Assembly (NCBI GenBank): GCA_043778315.1
Contig: JAYWGJ010000292.1
Span: 1-5,346 of the forward strand
Reading direction: 5' to 3'
DNA from: JBEEMU01 sp043778315
GTDB lineage: Bacteria > Bacteroidota > Bacteroidia > Chitinophagales > Saprospiraceae
Length of the DNA stretch: 5,346 nt
The notes beneath the pieces were generated by a model. The model was not told where the DNA came from and ran no database searches. It saw only the letters and a list, made by a program, of their open reading frames with translations. Positions 1 through 5,310 of the stretch are shown piece after piece. Positions within the stretch are counted from its first letter, which is position 1; every line of letters starts with the position of its first letter. Position numbers and translations under genes: made by a program.

Positions 1-525
1 CACAACGATTCCGACCAACGCATCATCGCGCTCCTACGGCAGCACGATAAGCAAGGCGTGGCGTTAGCTTACGATAAATATAGTGCCGCTCTGCTCGGCG
101 TGATATTTAGAGTAGTCGCTGACACAGAAGTAGCAGAAGAGATTCTGCAAGACGTGTTCCTCAAAATTTGGCAACGCGCCGAACAGTACGATGATAGTAA
201 AGGTCGCTTTTTTACTTGGGCTATGAATATTGCGCGCAACGCCGCTATTGACTACGCTCGTGTCAAAAAACACCAATACAAAAACCAAGAACTCGATTCT
301 GCCGTACATAGTATTGATGAACGCGACCAGCTCGCGCCAAGTATCGATACCTTAGATATCCGAAGACTTGCCGCAACGCTTGCGCCCGAACATCGGAGTA
401 TCATCGACCTGATATACTTTAACGGTTATACGCAAGCCGAAACCGCAGAAACCCTGCAAATACCACTCGGAACAGTGAAAACACGACTGAGAACGGCATT
501 AGGGCAGTTGCGCAAATTATTTTAG
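1..525 (+). CDS. ECF-family RNA polymerase sigma factor (5' end cut by window edge)
   Basis: This is a sigma-70 family, extracytoplasmic-function (ECF) sigma factor, which would direct RNA polymerase to a small regulon on an envelope or stress signal. The reading frame is open from base 1, so the true start lies upstream. The GTG at 58 is an internal valine: the residues before it (NDSDQRIIALLRQHD) are a typical ECF N-terminus. In the 174 visible residues, sigma region 2 spans about 20-90, with EEILQDVFLKIWQ (core binding) and GRFFTWAMNIARNAAIDYAR (-10 recognition). After a short acidic linker, region 4 spans about 120-172. It starts LAPEHRSIIDLIYFNGYTQ and has a helix-turn-helix, AETAETLQIPLGTVKTRLRT, for the -35 element. 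No extra C-terminal domain is present. The RskA-like anti-sigma gene follows 111 bp downstream on the same strand and is the expected partner. The family call is firm; the target promoters cannot be read from the sequence. Confidence 0.95.
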   Translation, partial: HNDSDQRIIALLRQHDKQGVALAYDKYSAALLGVIFRVVADTEVAEEILQDVFLKIWQRAEQYDDSKGRFFTWAMNIARNAAIDYARVKKHQYKNQELDSAVHSIDERDQLAPSIDTLDIRRLAATLAPEHRSIIDLIYFNGYTQAETAETLQIPLGTVKTRLRTALGQLRKLF

Positions 526-574
526 TACCTCAAACAAATAACAATTATTTTTCAGATTAGGTATAAATAATAGG

Positions 575-630
575 TACCTATAATTATCTACCTATAATTA
601 TCTACCTACAATTATCTACCTATAATTAAT
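575..630 (+). repeat. Four tandem copies of a 14-bp AT-rich repeat in the sigma/anti-sigma spacer
   Basis: Four adjoining 14-bp units start at 575, 589, 603 and 617. Units 1 and 2 are identical (TACCTATAATTATC). Unit 3 has one change (TACCTACAATTATC), and unit 4 differs at its last two bases. A degenerate inverted unit (about 10 of 14 matches) lies at 563-576, and the junction forms a perfect 12-bp palindrome, ATAGGTACCTAT, at 570-581. The array ends six bases before the anti-sigma ATG, so it would be the untranslated leader of that gene. The unit is not a multiple of three and no reading frame crosses it. It could be a set of protein-binding sites, an unstructured AU-rich translation enhancer, or a neutral microsatellite-like array. 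Confidence 0.9.
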
Positions 631-636
631 CAGCAA

Positions 637-1461
637 ATGAATATTCAAGAATATATCCATTCGGGTTTGCTCGACCTTTATGCCGCCGATGCGCTTTCGC
701 CTGCCGAGAGCCGCGAGGTGGAGCTGTTGGCAGCAAAATATCCCGAAATACAGACCGAAATAAACGCTATACAGGACTCGCTTGAGGGCTATGCTGCCGC
801 ATTTGCGAAGCAGCCGAGTGCGACCCTGAAAGCCAAAATATTGGACGCTTTGCCAGAAATGGCAACCGCAACCGCGCCGCTAAAAGTAGCGGAGCAGCCC
901 GAAAGTAACTCGAAAATTCAAACCTTACCTGCGCGTTCCGCGTGGTATGCGTCGCCGACGGCAATAGCTGCCGCGATGGTTGGTTTGGCTACAAGTATGG
1001 GTTTGAACGTGTTTTTGTACAGCAATTGGCAAGATGCTAGCAATCGCGCTGCGAGTTTATTGGCAGAAAAAACGATATTGGTGGAAAACAACAGCGTGCA
1101 AAAAGCGAGCTATACGCAACAATTGGCATCGCTCACAAGTCCAATGACCAAAACTATAACGCTGAAAGGACTACCTATCGCGCCAACCGCAAAGGTGACA
1201 GTGTATTGGAACGCAAACGATAAATCGACCTTAGTAGCGGTGCAAAATTTGCCTGCCGCACCATCAGACAAGCAATACCAACTTTGGGCGTTGCTGGACG
1301 GCAAGCCGATAGATGCAGGTATGCTCGATACGTCGGGCGTAGCAAATGTGCAGCGACTAAAAGACATTGCAAACGCGCAAGCCTTCGCTATCACCTTAGA
1401 GCCGCGAGGCGGCGTAGTAAGTCCGACAATGGATCAAATGTACGTTATGGGAACGATGTAA
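637..1461 (+). CDS. Anti-sigma factor, RskA-like, single-pass membrane protein
   Basis: This 274-residue protein probably binds and restrains the ECF sigma factor encoded just upstream. Residues 1-60 form a helical N-terminal domain (IHSGLLDLYAADALSPAESREVE) of the kind found in RskA-type anti-sigma factors. A linker rich in Ala and Pro follows. Residues about 105-128 are the single membrane segment (SPTAIAAAMVGLATSMGLNV). About 133-165 look helical. The outer domain, about 170-274, has the RskA C-terminal hallmarks: VTVYWN, NLPAAPSDKQYQLWALLDGKPIDAG, then AFAITLEPRGGV and SPT. The protein has no cysteine, so the zinc-binding HxxxCxxC motif of many anti-sigma factors is absent. The N-terminus should be cytoplasmic and the C-terminal domain periplasmic, where it could receive a signal leading to proteolysis. 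No Shine-Dalgarno sequence precedes the ATG; the leader is the 14-bp repeat array. A terminator lies 29 bp after the stop codon. Confidence 0.9.
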   Translation: MNIQEYIHSGLLDLYAADALSPAESREVELLAAKYPEIQTEINAIQDSLEGYAAAFAKQPSATLKAKILDALPEMATATAPLKVAEQPESNSKIQTLPARSAWYASPTAIAAAMVGLATSMGLNVFLYSNWQDASNRAASLLAEKTILVENNSVQKASYTQQLASLTSPMTKTITLKGLPIAPTAKVTVYWNANDKSTLVAVQNLPAAPSDKQYQLWALLDGKPIDAGMLDTSGVANVQRLKDIANAQAFAITLEPRGGVVSPTMDQMYVMGTM

Positions 1462-1489
1462 ATGTAAGAAAGGAGGTTTGGAATATAGT

Positions 1490-1529
1490 AAAAGCGACTG
1501 TCGTACTTGGTACGGCAGTCGCTTTTTTT
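1490..1529 (+). terminator. Intrinsic terminator after the anti-sigma gene, possibly bidirectional
   Basis: A 17-bp stem pairs 1490-1506 (AAAAGCGACTGTCGTAC) with 1510-1526, with one T-G wobble and a 3-base loop. Seven T residues follow at 1523-1529. It lies 29 bp beyond the anti-sigma stop codon. On the minus strand the same hairpin begins 30 bp after the LRR stop codon and is followed by only four T residues, so it may also stop the convergent transcript, less efficiently. Confidence 0.93.
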
Positions 1530-1555
1530 GTTATTTTATTCACTACGTCCGTCTC

Positions 1556-3196
1556 CTACTTTGCACAGTCAATTGCGCTCACGTCACATTGCATCATGGC
1601 TTGTTTGAGCGCGCGGATTTGGTCTTTGGTGTAGTAATCTTTGCAGATAACGAGTTTTTGAAGTTTTTCGAGTTGCATGAGCGGCTCGAGTCCTTCTACT
1701 TTATTGGGTACAAAAACAACTTTTTGTAGATTTTTGAGGTAGCCGAGCGGCGCGATATTGATTATCGGTGTGTCCGAAAACTCGAGTTCGAGCAGCGATT
1801 GCGAGTTGGCGATAGCAGACAAATCCTTTATTTTTGTTTCGTTAAAACGCAAAACTTGCAGCTTTTTAAGGCTACTTACGGGCGACAAATCAGTCACTTT
1901 GGTCGCCGTGACTATGAGTTTAGCTAGCGCAGTTTTATTTTTCAATACATTAATATTATCCACATTTGTATTTCTGATATTAAGACTTTCCAATTTTTGC
2001 GCGTCTTTAAGCGCGTCGATATTGGCGATAGCAATATGACTCGCCTCGAGTGTAGTGAGGTCTTTCATACCGCTTATTGCATCAATATTGCTCACTTGCG
2101 AACCGTTTATATTGAGATAGTCAAGACTTACAGCGTCCTTTATGGGCGCGAGGTCGCTCACTTGCGTACCTGCAATATTGAGGTAATTGAGTTTTTTTGC
2201 GTTGCGCAAAGCCGAAATATTGGTCACATTGGTTGCCAAAACATCTAAAAAATCAAGGTCGAGGGCAATAGTGAGCGGCTCGAGATTACTCACTTTGGTA
2301 TCGCGACACTCCAAATGTCGTAGTTTTTTCAAGGCGCGCAACGGCTCGAGACTCGTTACGGCAGTGCCGTTGATGATGAGGTCGGAGAGGTTTTGGAGCG
2401 GACGGAGCGGCTCGAGGTCTGCAAAGTCCCAGATTTCGTTTTTCGCAACCTCTATGCGCATGAGGCGGAGGCGTTTGATAAGCCACATTTCGCGGATAGC
2501 AACGGTGGGCGGCGTGTCATGAATGATGCCGAGTTCGTTGCGGAAAGTCTGCTGCCACGCGGGCGTGAGGGCAGTCCACCAGTCGGCGTATTGCTTCGCT
2601 TCTGCATCGTTTGTTGTGATGGGTTGCTGCGTCGCGTTGAACCAAACGCGGCAATCGGGCAGCCGTTTTTGGAGTTCTTCTATCTCTTTTTGCGGTATTT
2701 TTGTGCCGCGACAATCTATCGCCTCCAAATGTGTACACGCCAAAAGCGGCTTGAGCGAACTGATGTTTGTACCTGCACAGTTGAGCCGCTCGAGATTCGT
2801 CATAGCGACGAGCGGCGAGAGGTCGGTCACTCTTGTAAAATTAAGGTTCAATTCGTACAAATTCGCCGTTTTTATGGGCGAAAGGTCACTCACGGGCATA
2901 TTATTGATAGTGAGTTTGCTGAGATTGGGAAGCGCGGCGAGCGGCGCAAGGTCGCTGATAGGCGAATAATTGGAAAAGAAAAAGCCCTGCCAGTCTTGTA
3001 TCCAGGCCGCGTCGGCTGCCGTAGGGTCGCGGTACAGGCTCGCGCTGCCGATGATTCGGTCGAACGAAAAGCGGAGTTCTTTTTTCCACTCGGGCGTGAG
3101 TGCGTCGAACCACGCCTTTTGCTCGGGCGTTTGCGCCCAACCGATAGTATGTATAGCTAATACGGCAGTTAATACTCCCAGTTTTTTGAATATCAT
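1556..3196 (-). CDS. Secreted leucine-rich-repeat protein with duplicated module architecture
   Basis: This 546-residue protein is predicted to be exported and to act in protein or ligand binding through its LRR surface; the partner is unknown. A signal peptide covers about residues 1-21 (MIFKKLGVLTAVLAIHTIGWA, cleavage before QTPEQ). There is no lipobox and no membrane anchor. Half one has a Trp-rich module (25-79, WFDALTPEWKKELR), four LRRs (80-166) and a helical cap ending RLPDCRV (167-184). Half two has a second Trp module (about 200-257, WWTALTPAWQQTFR), twelve LRRs of exactly 22 residues (258-521), and a cap ending MMQCDVS. The repeats follow the pattern VsDLxPLxxLxxLxxLxIxxTx, close to the internalin/SDS22 type. 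No catalytic domain or sorting domain is visible. The ATG at 3196 is preferred because the signal peptide starts there. The gene stands alone and converges on the anti-sigma gene. The LRR call is certain; the function is not. Confidence 0.93.
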   Translation of the reverse strand: MIFKKLGVLTAVLAIHTIGWAQTPEQKAWFDALTPEWKKELRFSFDRIIGSASLYRDPTAADAAWIQDWQGFFFSNYSPISDLAPLAALPNLSKLTINNMPVSDLSPIKTANLYELNLNFTRVTDLSPLVAMTNLERLNCAGTNISSLKPLLACTHLEAIDCRGTKIPQKEIEELQKRLPDCRVWFNATQQPITTNDAEAKQYADWWTALTPAWQQTFRNELGIIHDTPPTVAIREMWLIKRLRLMRIEVAKNEIWDFADLEPLRPLQNLSDLIINGTAVTSLEPLRALKKLRHLECRDTKVSNLEPLTIALDLDFLDVLATNVTNISALRNAKKLNYLNIAGTQVSDLAPIKDAVSLDYLNINGSQVSNIDAISGMKDLTTLEASHIAIANIDALKDAQKLESLNIRNTNVDNINVLKNKTALAKLIVTATKVTDLSPVSSLKKLQVLRFNETKIKDLSAIANSQSLLELEFSDTPIINIAPLGYLKNLQKVVFVPNKVEGLEPLMQLEKLQKLVICKDYYTKDQIRALKQAMMQCDVSAIDCAK

Positions 3197-3234
3197 AATT
3201 GGATTGAAATTTATTGTTTTGAAATAATAAAACG

Positions 3235-3242
3235 CAAAATTA
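3235..3242 (-). promoter_or_regulatory. Candidate Bacteroidota-type -7 promoter box for the LRR gene
   Basis: Read on the minus strand, this is TAATTTTG, which fits the TAnnTTTG -7 consensus of the Bacteroidota housekeeping sigma factor. It lies 38 bases before the LRR start codon, leaving a short AT-rich leader. No clear TTG-type -33 box is found at the usual distance upstream, so the assignment rests on one short element in AT-rich DNA. Confidence 0.35.
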
Positions 3243-3434
3243 GGATAAATTATTGTTTTCCTTGTTAATAAGTCTATGTTTTAAATTAAGCGTGATTATA
3301 GAGAACTAAAATAGTAGTTAAAAAGTACTGAAATAGTTTAGTAGCTGTCAGCTTCGGCATAGATTTATTCTATTTTTTGAGTGTAGATAAATAAGGAATG
3401 AAGAGAAAACACTGTACTGAATATTGTCACGCAG

Positions 3435-3534
3435 GATTTGCTTCGCCAGTTCGCGTTCCTCGTGCTGAGTCAGCGCATGAAGTGCTGCCTTGCATTGTAA
3501 CGAACCCGAGCGAAGCGAACTGGCGAAGCAAATC
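3435..3534. repeat. Intergenic element with perfect 20-bp inverted arms and a 60-bp centre
   Basis: Bases 3435-3454 (GATTTGCTTCGCCAGTTCGC) are the exact reverse complement of 3515-3534. Pairing can continue inward: TTC (3456-3458) with GAA (3512-3514), and CTCG (3459-3462) with CGAG (3507-3510), with single-base bulges. The centre contains GCTGAGTCAGC (3464-3474), itself nearly self-complementary. The element is richer in GC than its surroundings. The hexamer ACGCAG lies directly left (3429-3434) and two bases to the right (3537-3542), which could be an imperfect target duplication. It contains no T-tract and so is not a standard terminator. It may be a REP- or MITE-like dispersed element or a structured RNA. 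The inverted repeat is certain; its nature is not. Confidence 0.9.
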
Positions 3535-3677
3535 TAACGCAGTTTTGGCAGGAACAAAAATAAAGATAGCAAAACTACCATTATTTTGCAGTGAACAGGC
3601 GTAGCCCAGACAAGTGAGCATATAGTAACTTATTTTGGACGCGTTCTTAATCATGCCTAATTTATTTCAGCTAATTT

Positions 3678-3716
3678 AAAAAAAACGACTATCGAGCTTC
3701 TGCTCAATAGTCGTTT
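3678..3716 (-). terminator. Intrinsic terminator of the lipoprotein/beta-domain operon
   Basis: Read on the minus strand, a 15-bp stem pairs 3716-3702 with 3697-3683 around a 4-base loop, with one mismatch, and runs into eight T residues (3685-3678). It starts 42 bases after the stop codon of the 3759-4670 gene. The stem core (AAACGACTAT) resembles that of the terminator at 1490. Confidence 0.93.
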
Positions 3717-3758
3717 ACGCCTTGATATGTTCACTATCAACTATTCACTGTCCACTAC

Positions 3759-4670
3759 TTAGTGCTTCGGTATCAAAATCGGATACTCGGGCGGACCTAC
3801 CACATACGGGTTTGCGCCTACCGACGAGCCTGGAATAGCGCGTTTGCGCTGCACCTTATAGGAGATTTTCTCCATTTTAGCACCAGTTGCCAACTTTGCG
3901 GTTATTGCTGCCGAAGTAACACACGCAGGGTCGGTAAAAAATAAAGACGGAATGAATTGTAATTCGTATTTACCTGCGCCTAATGAAATCATTTTGAGCG
4001 TCGGCGTTACGTCGATATTCGCAACGGTACAGTAATTGAACGTTTGACCACCTACGGTTACTCTTAGCTGCGCATAAATATCGTCGGGTCCAACGTTTTG
4101 CATTGCGGTAAGCGTATCCAACGAATTACCGTAGGTAAGGGTAATCACGTCATCTGGATCTATCAATACCGAGTCGGTTGGTGCTAATTTTACTGGAAAA
4201 GAACCGATTAGTTGCTCGCCGATAACGGGACGCGGGATAAGCAAAAGGATATCCTCTGTCTTTTTTTCGGGCGTACCCGCACCATCTATACCTTTCGCTA
4301 AACAGCCTAATTTATTGCCATACATAGCGTCAGCACTTTTACCAAAATAATCTTTTAGGGTAGGTCCATAAGTGTAAGAATATTTCTTACCCGTAGTGCC
4401 TACTCTTGTCATTTTGTTAGCAGGTGCAGAAGCGTTCCAAGAGCCGTTAGTAGGCGAGTCGCCCACATTTTCTACCCATGTCCAAATGTAAATATCTGGT
4501 GTAGGATCAATACCTGCCAAGTTAGCATTTGATGTCGCCTCCAAATCTATGGTGACGGTGAGCGGCGCATCAGGGTCTGGTGCGGCTGGATTATATACTA
4601 TTTTTTGTGCCGATACTATCGTTGTTGTCAAACTAAGTATAGCTATCCACGAAAATAATTTGATTTTCAT
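3759..4670 (-). CDS. Secreted protein with two tandem beta-rich domains, DUF4961-like
   Basis: The 303-residue product has a signal peptide (about 1-21, MKIKLFSWIAILSLTTTIVSA before QKI) and no lipobox, so it should reach the periplasm or cell surface. The first domain (about 36-145) has LTVTIDLEA, then PDIYIWTWVEN, a GSW motif, and KKYSYTYGPTLKDYFG. This pattern recalls the DUF4961-like beta-sandwich domains of Bacteroidota secreted proteins; the match is from memory. The second domain (about 175-265) repeats the order in weaker form: ITLTYGNSL, PDDIYAQLRV, then KMISLGAGKYELQFIPSLFF. The C-terminus ends ILIPKH, with no type IX sorting domain seen. The gene starts 10 bp after the lipoprotein gene, so the two are almost surely cotranscribed, and a strong terminator follows. 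A role in binding glycans or another exported ligand is only an inference. No catalytic motif is recognised. Confidence 0.85.
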   Translation of the reverse strand: MKIKLFSWIAILSLTTTIVSAQKIVYNPAAPDPDAPLTVTIDLEATSNANLAGIDPTPDIYIWTWVENVGDSPTNGSWNASAPANKMTRVGTTGKKYSYTYGPTLKDYFGKSADAMYGNKLGCLAKGIDGAGTPEKKTEDILLLIPRPVIGEQLIGSFPVKLAPTDSVLIDPDDVITLTYGNSLDTLTAMQNVGPDDIYAQLRVTVGGQTFNYCTVANIDVTPTLKMISLGAGKYELQFIPSLFFTDPACVTSAAITAKLATGAKMEKISYKVQRKRAIPGSSVGANPYVVGPPEYPILIPKH

Positions 4671-4680
4671 ATTTTAATTA

Positions 4681-5190
4681 TTAATTTTGTTTAACGAATT
4701 GATAAGTATAGTTAATCGCTTTTTTGCCCGCTTTCATTTTGGTGCGCGTAAGCGTAAGTACCGAAGTACTCGTGTACTCGGGGCGCATCGCTGATTGCAG
4801 CATCGAGGTAAGCGTATCCGCCGCGCTCGTACTACCCGTGAACTTTATCGCGCTCGGGAAGTCCTGGTTGTCAAATTTGAACGTACCCGTCATGCCCATC
4901 AAATAGTTCTTTTTGAACGTACCTTGCATGGTGTAACTCATGTTCGACTTGTCAAATCGGATAGTAGCAGGCTGATTGTCGGTTAAGGTTTTGGTAATAT
5001 CTTTTTTAGGCTTCGGCGACTCTTTGGTGATTAAGTCCGTTTGTGTCACCGATTGCAACTTCCACGTTCCGTTTAGCGCGTCGAGCGACTGTCCGAATGT
5101 AGGTATCACAACTTCACACTCAGGTTTGCAATTGCTAAACGCGAGCGTCAAGCAAAATAAACCTAGAATATACAATGTACTATGTTTCAT
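4681..5190 (-). CDS. Probable lipoprotein, lipocalin-like (DUF5004-like)
   Basis: The 169-residue product begins with a hydrophobic signal (MKHSTLYILGLFCLTLAFSN) followed by Cys21, a likely lipidation site. The lipobox FSNC is not canonical at the -3 position. The body contains LNGTWKLQSVTQTDLIT (39-55), TIRFDKSNMSYTMQG (76-90), GTFKFDNQDFPSAIKFTG (102-119) and a closing strand, SVLTLTRTKM...YTYQFVKQN. This layout, a GTW strand opener followed by a tFnFDxxxFPtxIxFt segment, recalls the small lipocalin-like DUF5004 lipoproteins of Bacteroidota; the match is from memory. It is the first visible gene of a two-gene operon, 10 bp ahead of the DUF4961-like gene. In families I know, such pairs occur next to SusC/SusD uptake genes, but none is in the window. 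The leader is T-rich with no Shine-Dalgarno sequence and no TAnnTTTG box. Confidence 0.82.
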   Translation of the reverse strand: MKHSTLYILGLFCLTLAFSNCKPECEVVIPTFGQSLDALNGTWKLQSVTQTDLITKESPKPKKDITKTLTDNQPATIRFDKSNMSYTMQGTFKKNYLMGMTGTFKFDNQDFPSAIKFTGSTSAADTLTSMLQSAMRPEYTSTSVLTLTRTKMKAGKKAINYTYQFVKQN

Positions 5191-5250
5191 AAAAAATAGG
5201 GTTTAATTATTTGTTGAAAATTGAAAAAATATGTTTTAAATTAAATAACA

Positions 5251-5266
5251 TTATCGGGAGCGATAA
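5251..5266. promoter_or_regulatory. Short perfect inverted repeat in the lipoprotein gene leader
   Basis: TTATCG and CGATAA pair perfectly around a 4-base centre, GGAG, in very AT-rich DNA, 61 bases upstream of the lipoprotein start codon. It could be an operator half-site pair or a small RNA hairpin in the leader. On the minus strand it is not followed by a T-tract directly, so it is a poor terminator candidate. With only 6-bp arms, chance is possible. Confidence 0.35.
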
Positions 5267-5276
5267 AAAATAGTTA

Positions 5277-5310
5277 AAACGTAGCCTTTGCGTAGGTTTA
5301 AGCTACTTTT
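5277..5310. terminator. Weak hairpin that may end a transcript entering from beyond 5346
   Basis: AAAACGTAGC (5277-5286) can pair with GCTACTTTT (5302-5310) with one bulged C and a loop of about 15 bases. On the minus strand the stem is followed by GTTTT and, slightly later, a run of six T residues, so it could terminate a minus-strand gene lying to the right of the window. The long loop and short GC core make this tentative. Confidence 0.3.

Larger units (their letters stand above)
3197..3758. other. 562-bp intergenic region without a credible gene
   Basis: This gap separates the LRR gene from the right-hand operon, and both are read on the minus strand. Bases 3197-3428 are very AT-rich and hold the leader and probable promoter of the LRR gene, plus a short palindrome, AGCTGTCAGCT, at 3343-3353. 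Bases 3435-3534 hold a more GC-rich element with long inverted arms. Bases 3535-3677 have nothing I can name. Bases 3678-3716 are the terminator of the right-hand operon. Short open frames cross the inverted-repeat element on both strands but look like by-products of it. Confidence 0.8.

Noticed and set aside
58..60. GTG as the start of the sigma factor
   Set aside because: The frame is open to base 1 and the upstream residues continue the ECF N-terminal helix, so the gene starts outside the window.
579..626. TATAAT strings in the 14-bp repeats as -10 promoter boxes
   Set aside because: Bacteroidota housekeeping promoters use TAnnTTTG rather than TATAAT, and the strings come from the repeat unit itself.
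575..630. CRISPR array
   Set aside because: Units are only 14 bp, directly adjoining with no unique spacers, and there are no cas genes.
1284..1634. Plus-strand frame overlapping the anti-sigma gene end and the terminator
   Set aside because: It overlaps a well-supported coding sequence in another frame and runs through a strong terminator.
1478..1729. TTG-initiated plus-strand frame just after the AAAGGAGGT site
   Set aside because: The start would abut the Shine-Dalgarno sequence with no spacing, and the frame reads through the terminator into the antisense of the LRR gene.
2393..3160. Plus-strand open frame of 255 codons antisense to the LRR gene
   Set aside because: It is rich in Arg and Cys with no domain and lies wholly inside a clear LRR gene with signal peptide and regular repeats. 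It is a shadow frame.
3398..3604. Plus-strand open frame of 68 codons across the inverted-repeat element
   Set aside because: It is composed largely of the two inverted arms and the centre, has no recognisable domain, no promoter, and is matched by an equally long frame on the other strand. It is best explained by the repeat.
3427..3654. Minus-strand open frame of 75 codons across the same element
   Set aside because: Same reasoning: it mixes AT-rich spacer with the inverted arms and shows no domain or conserved motif.
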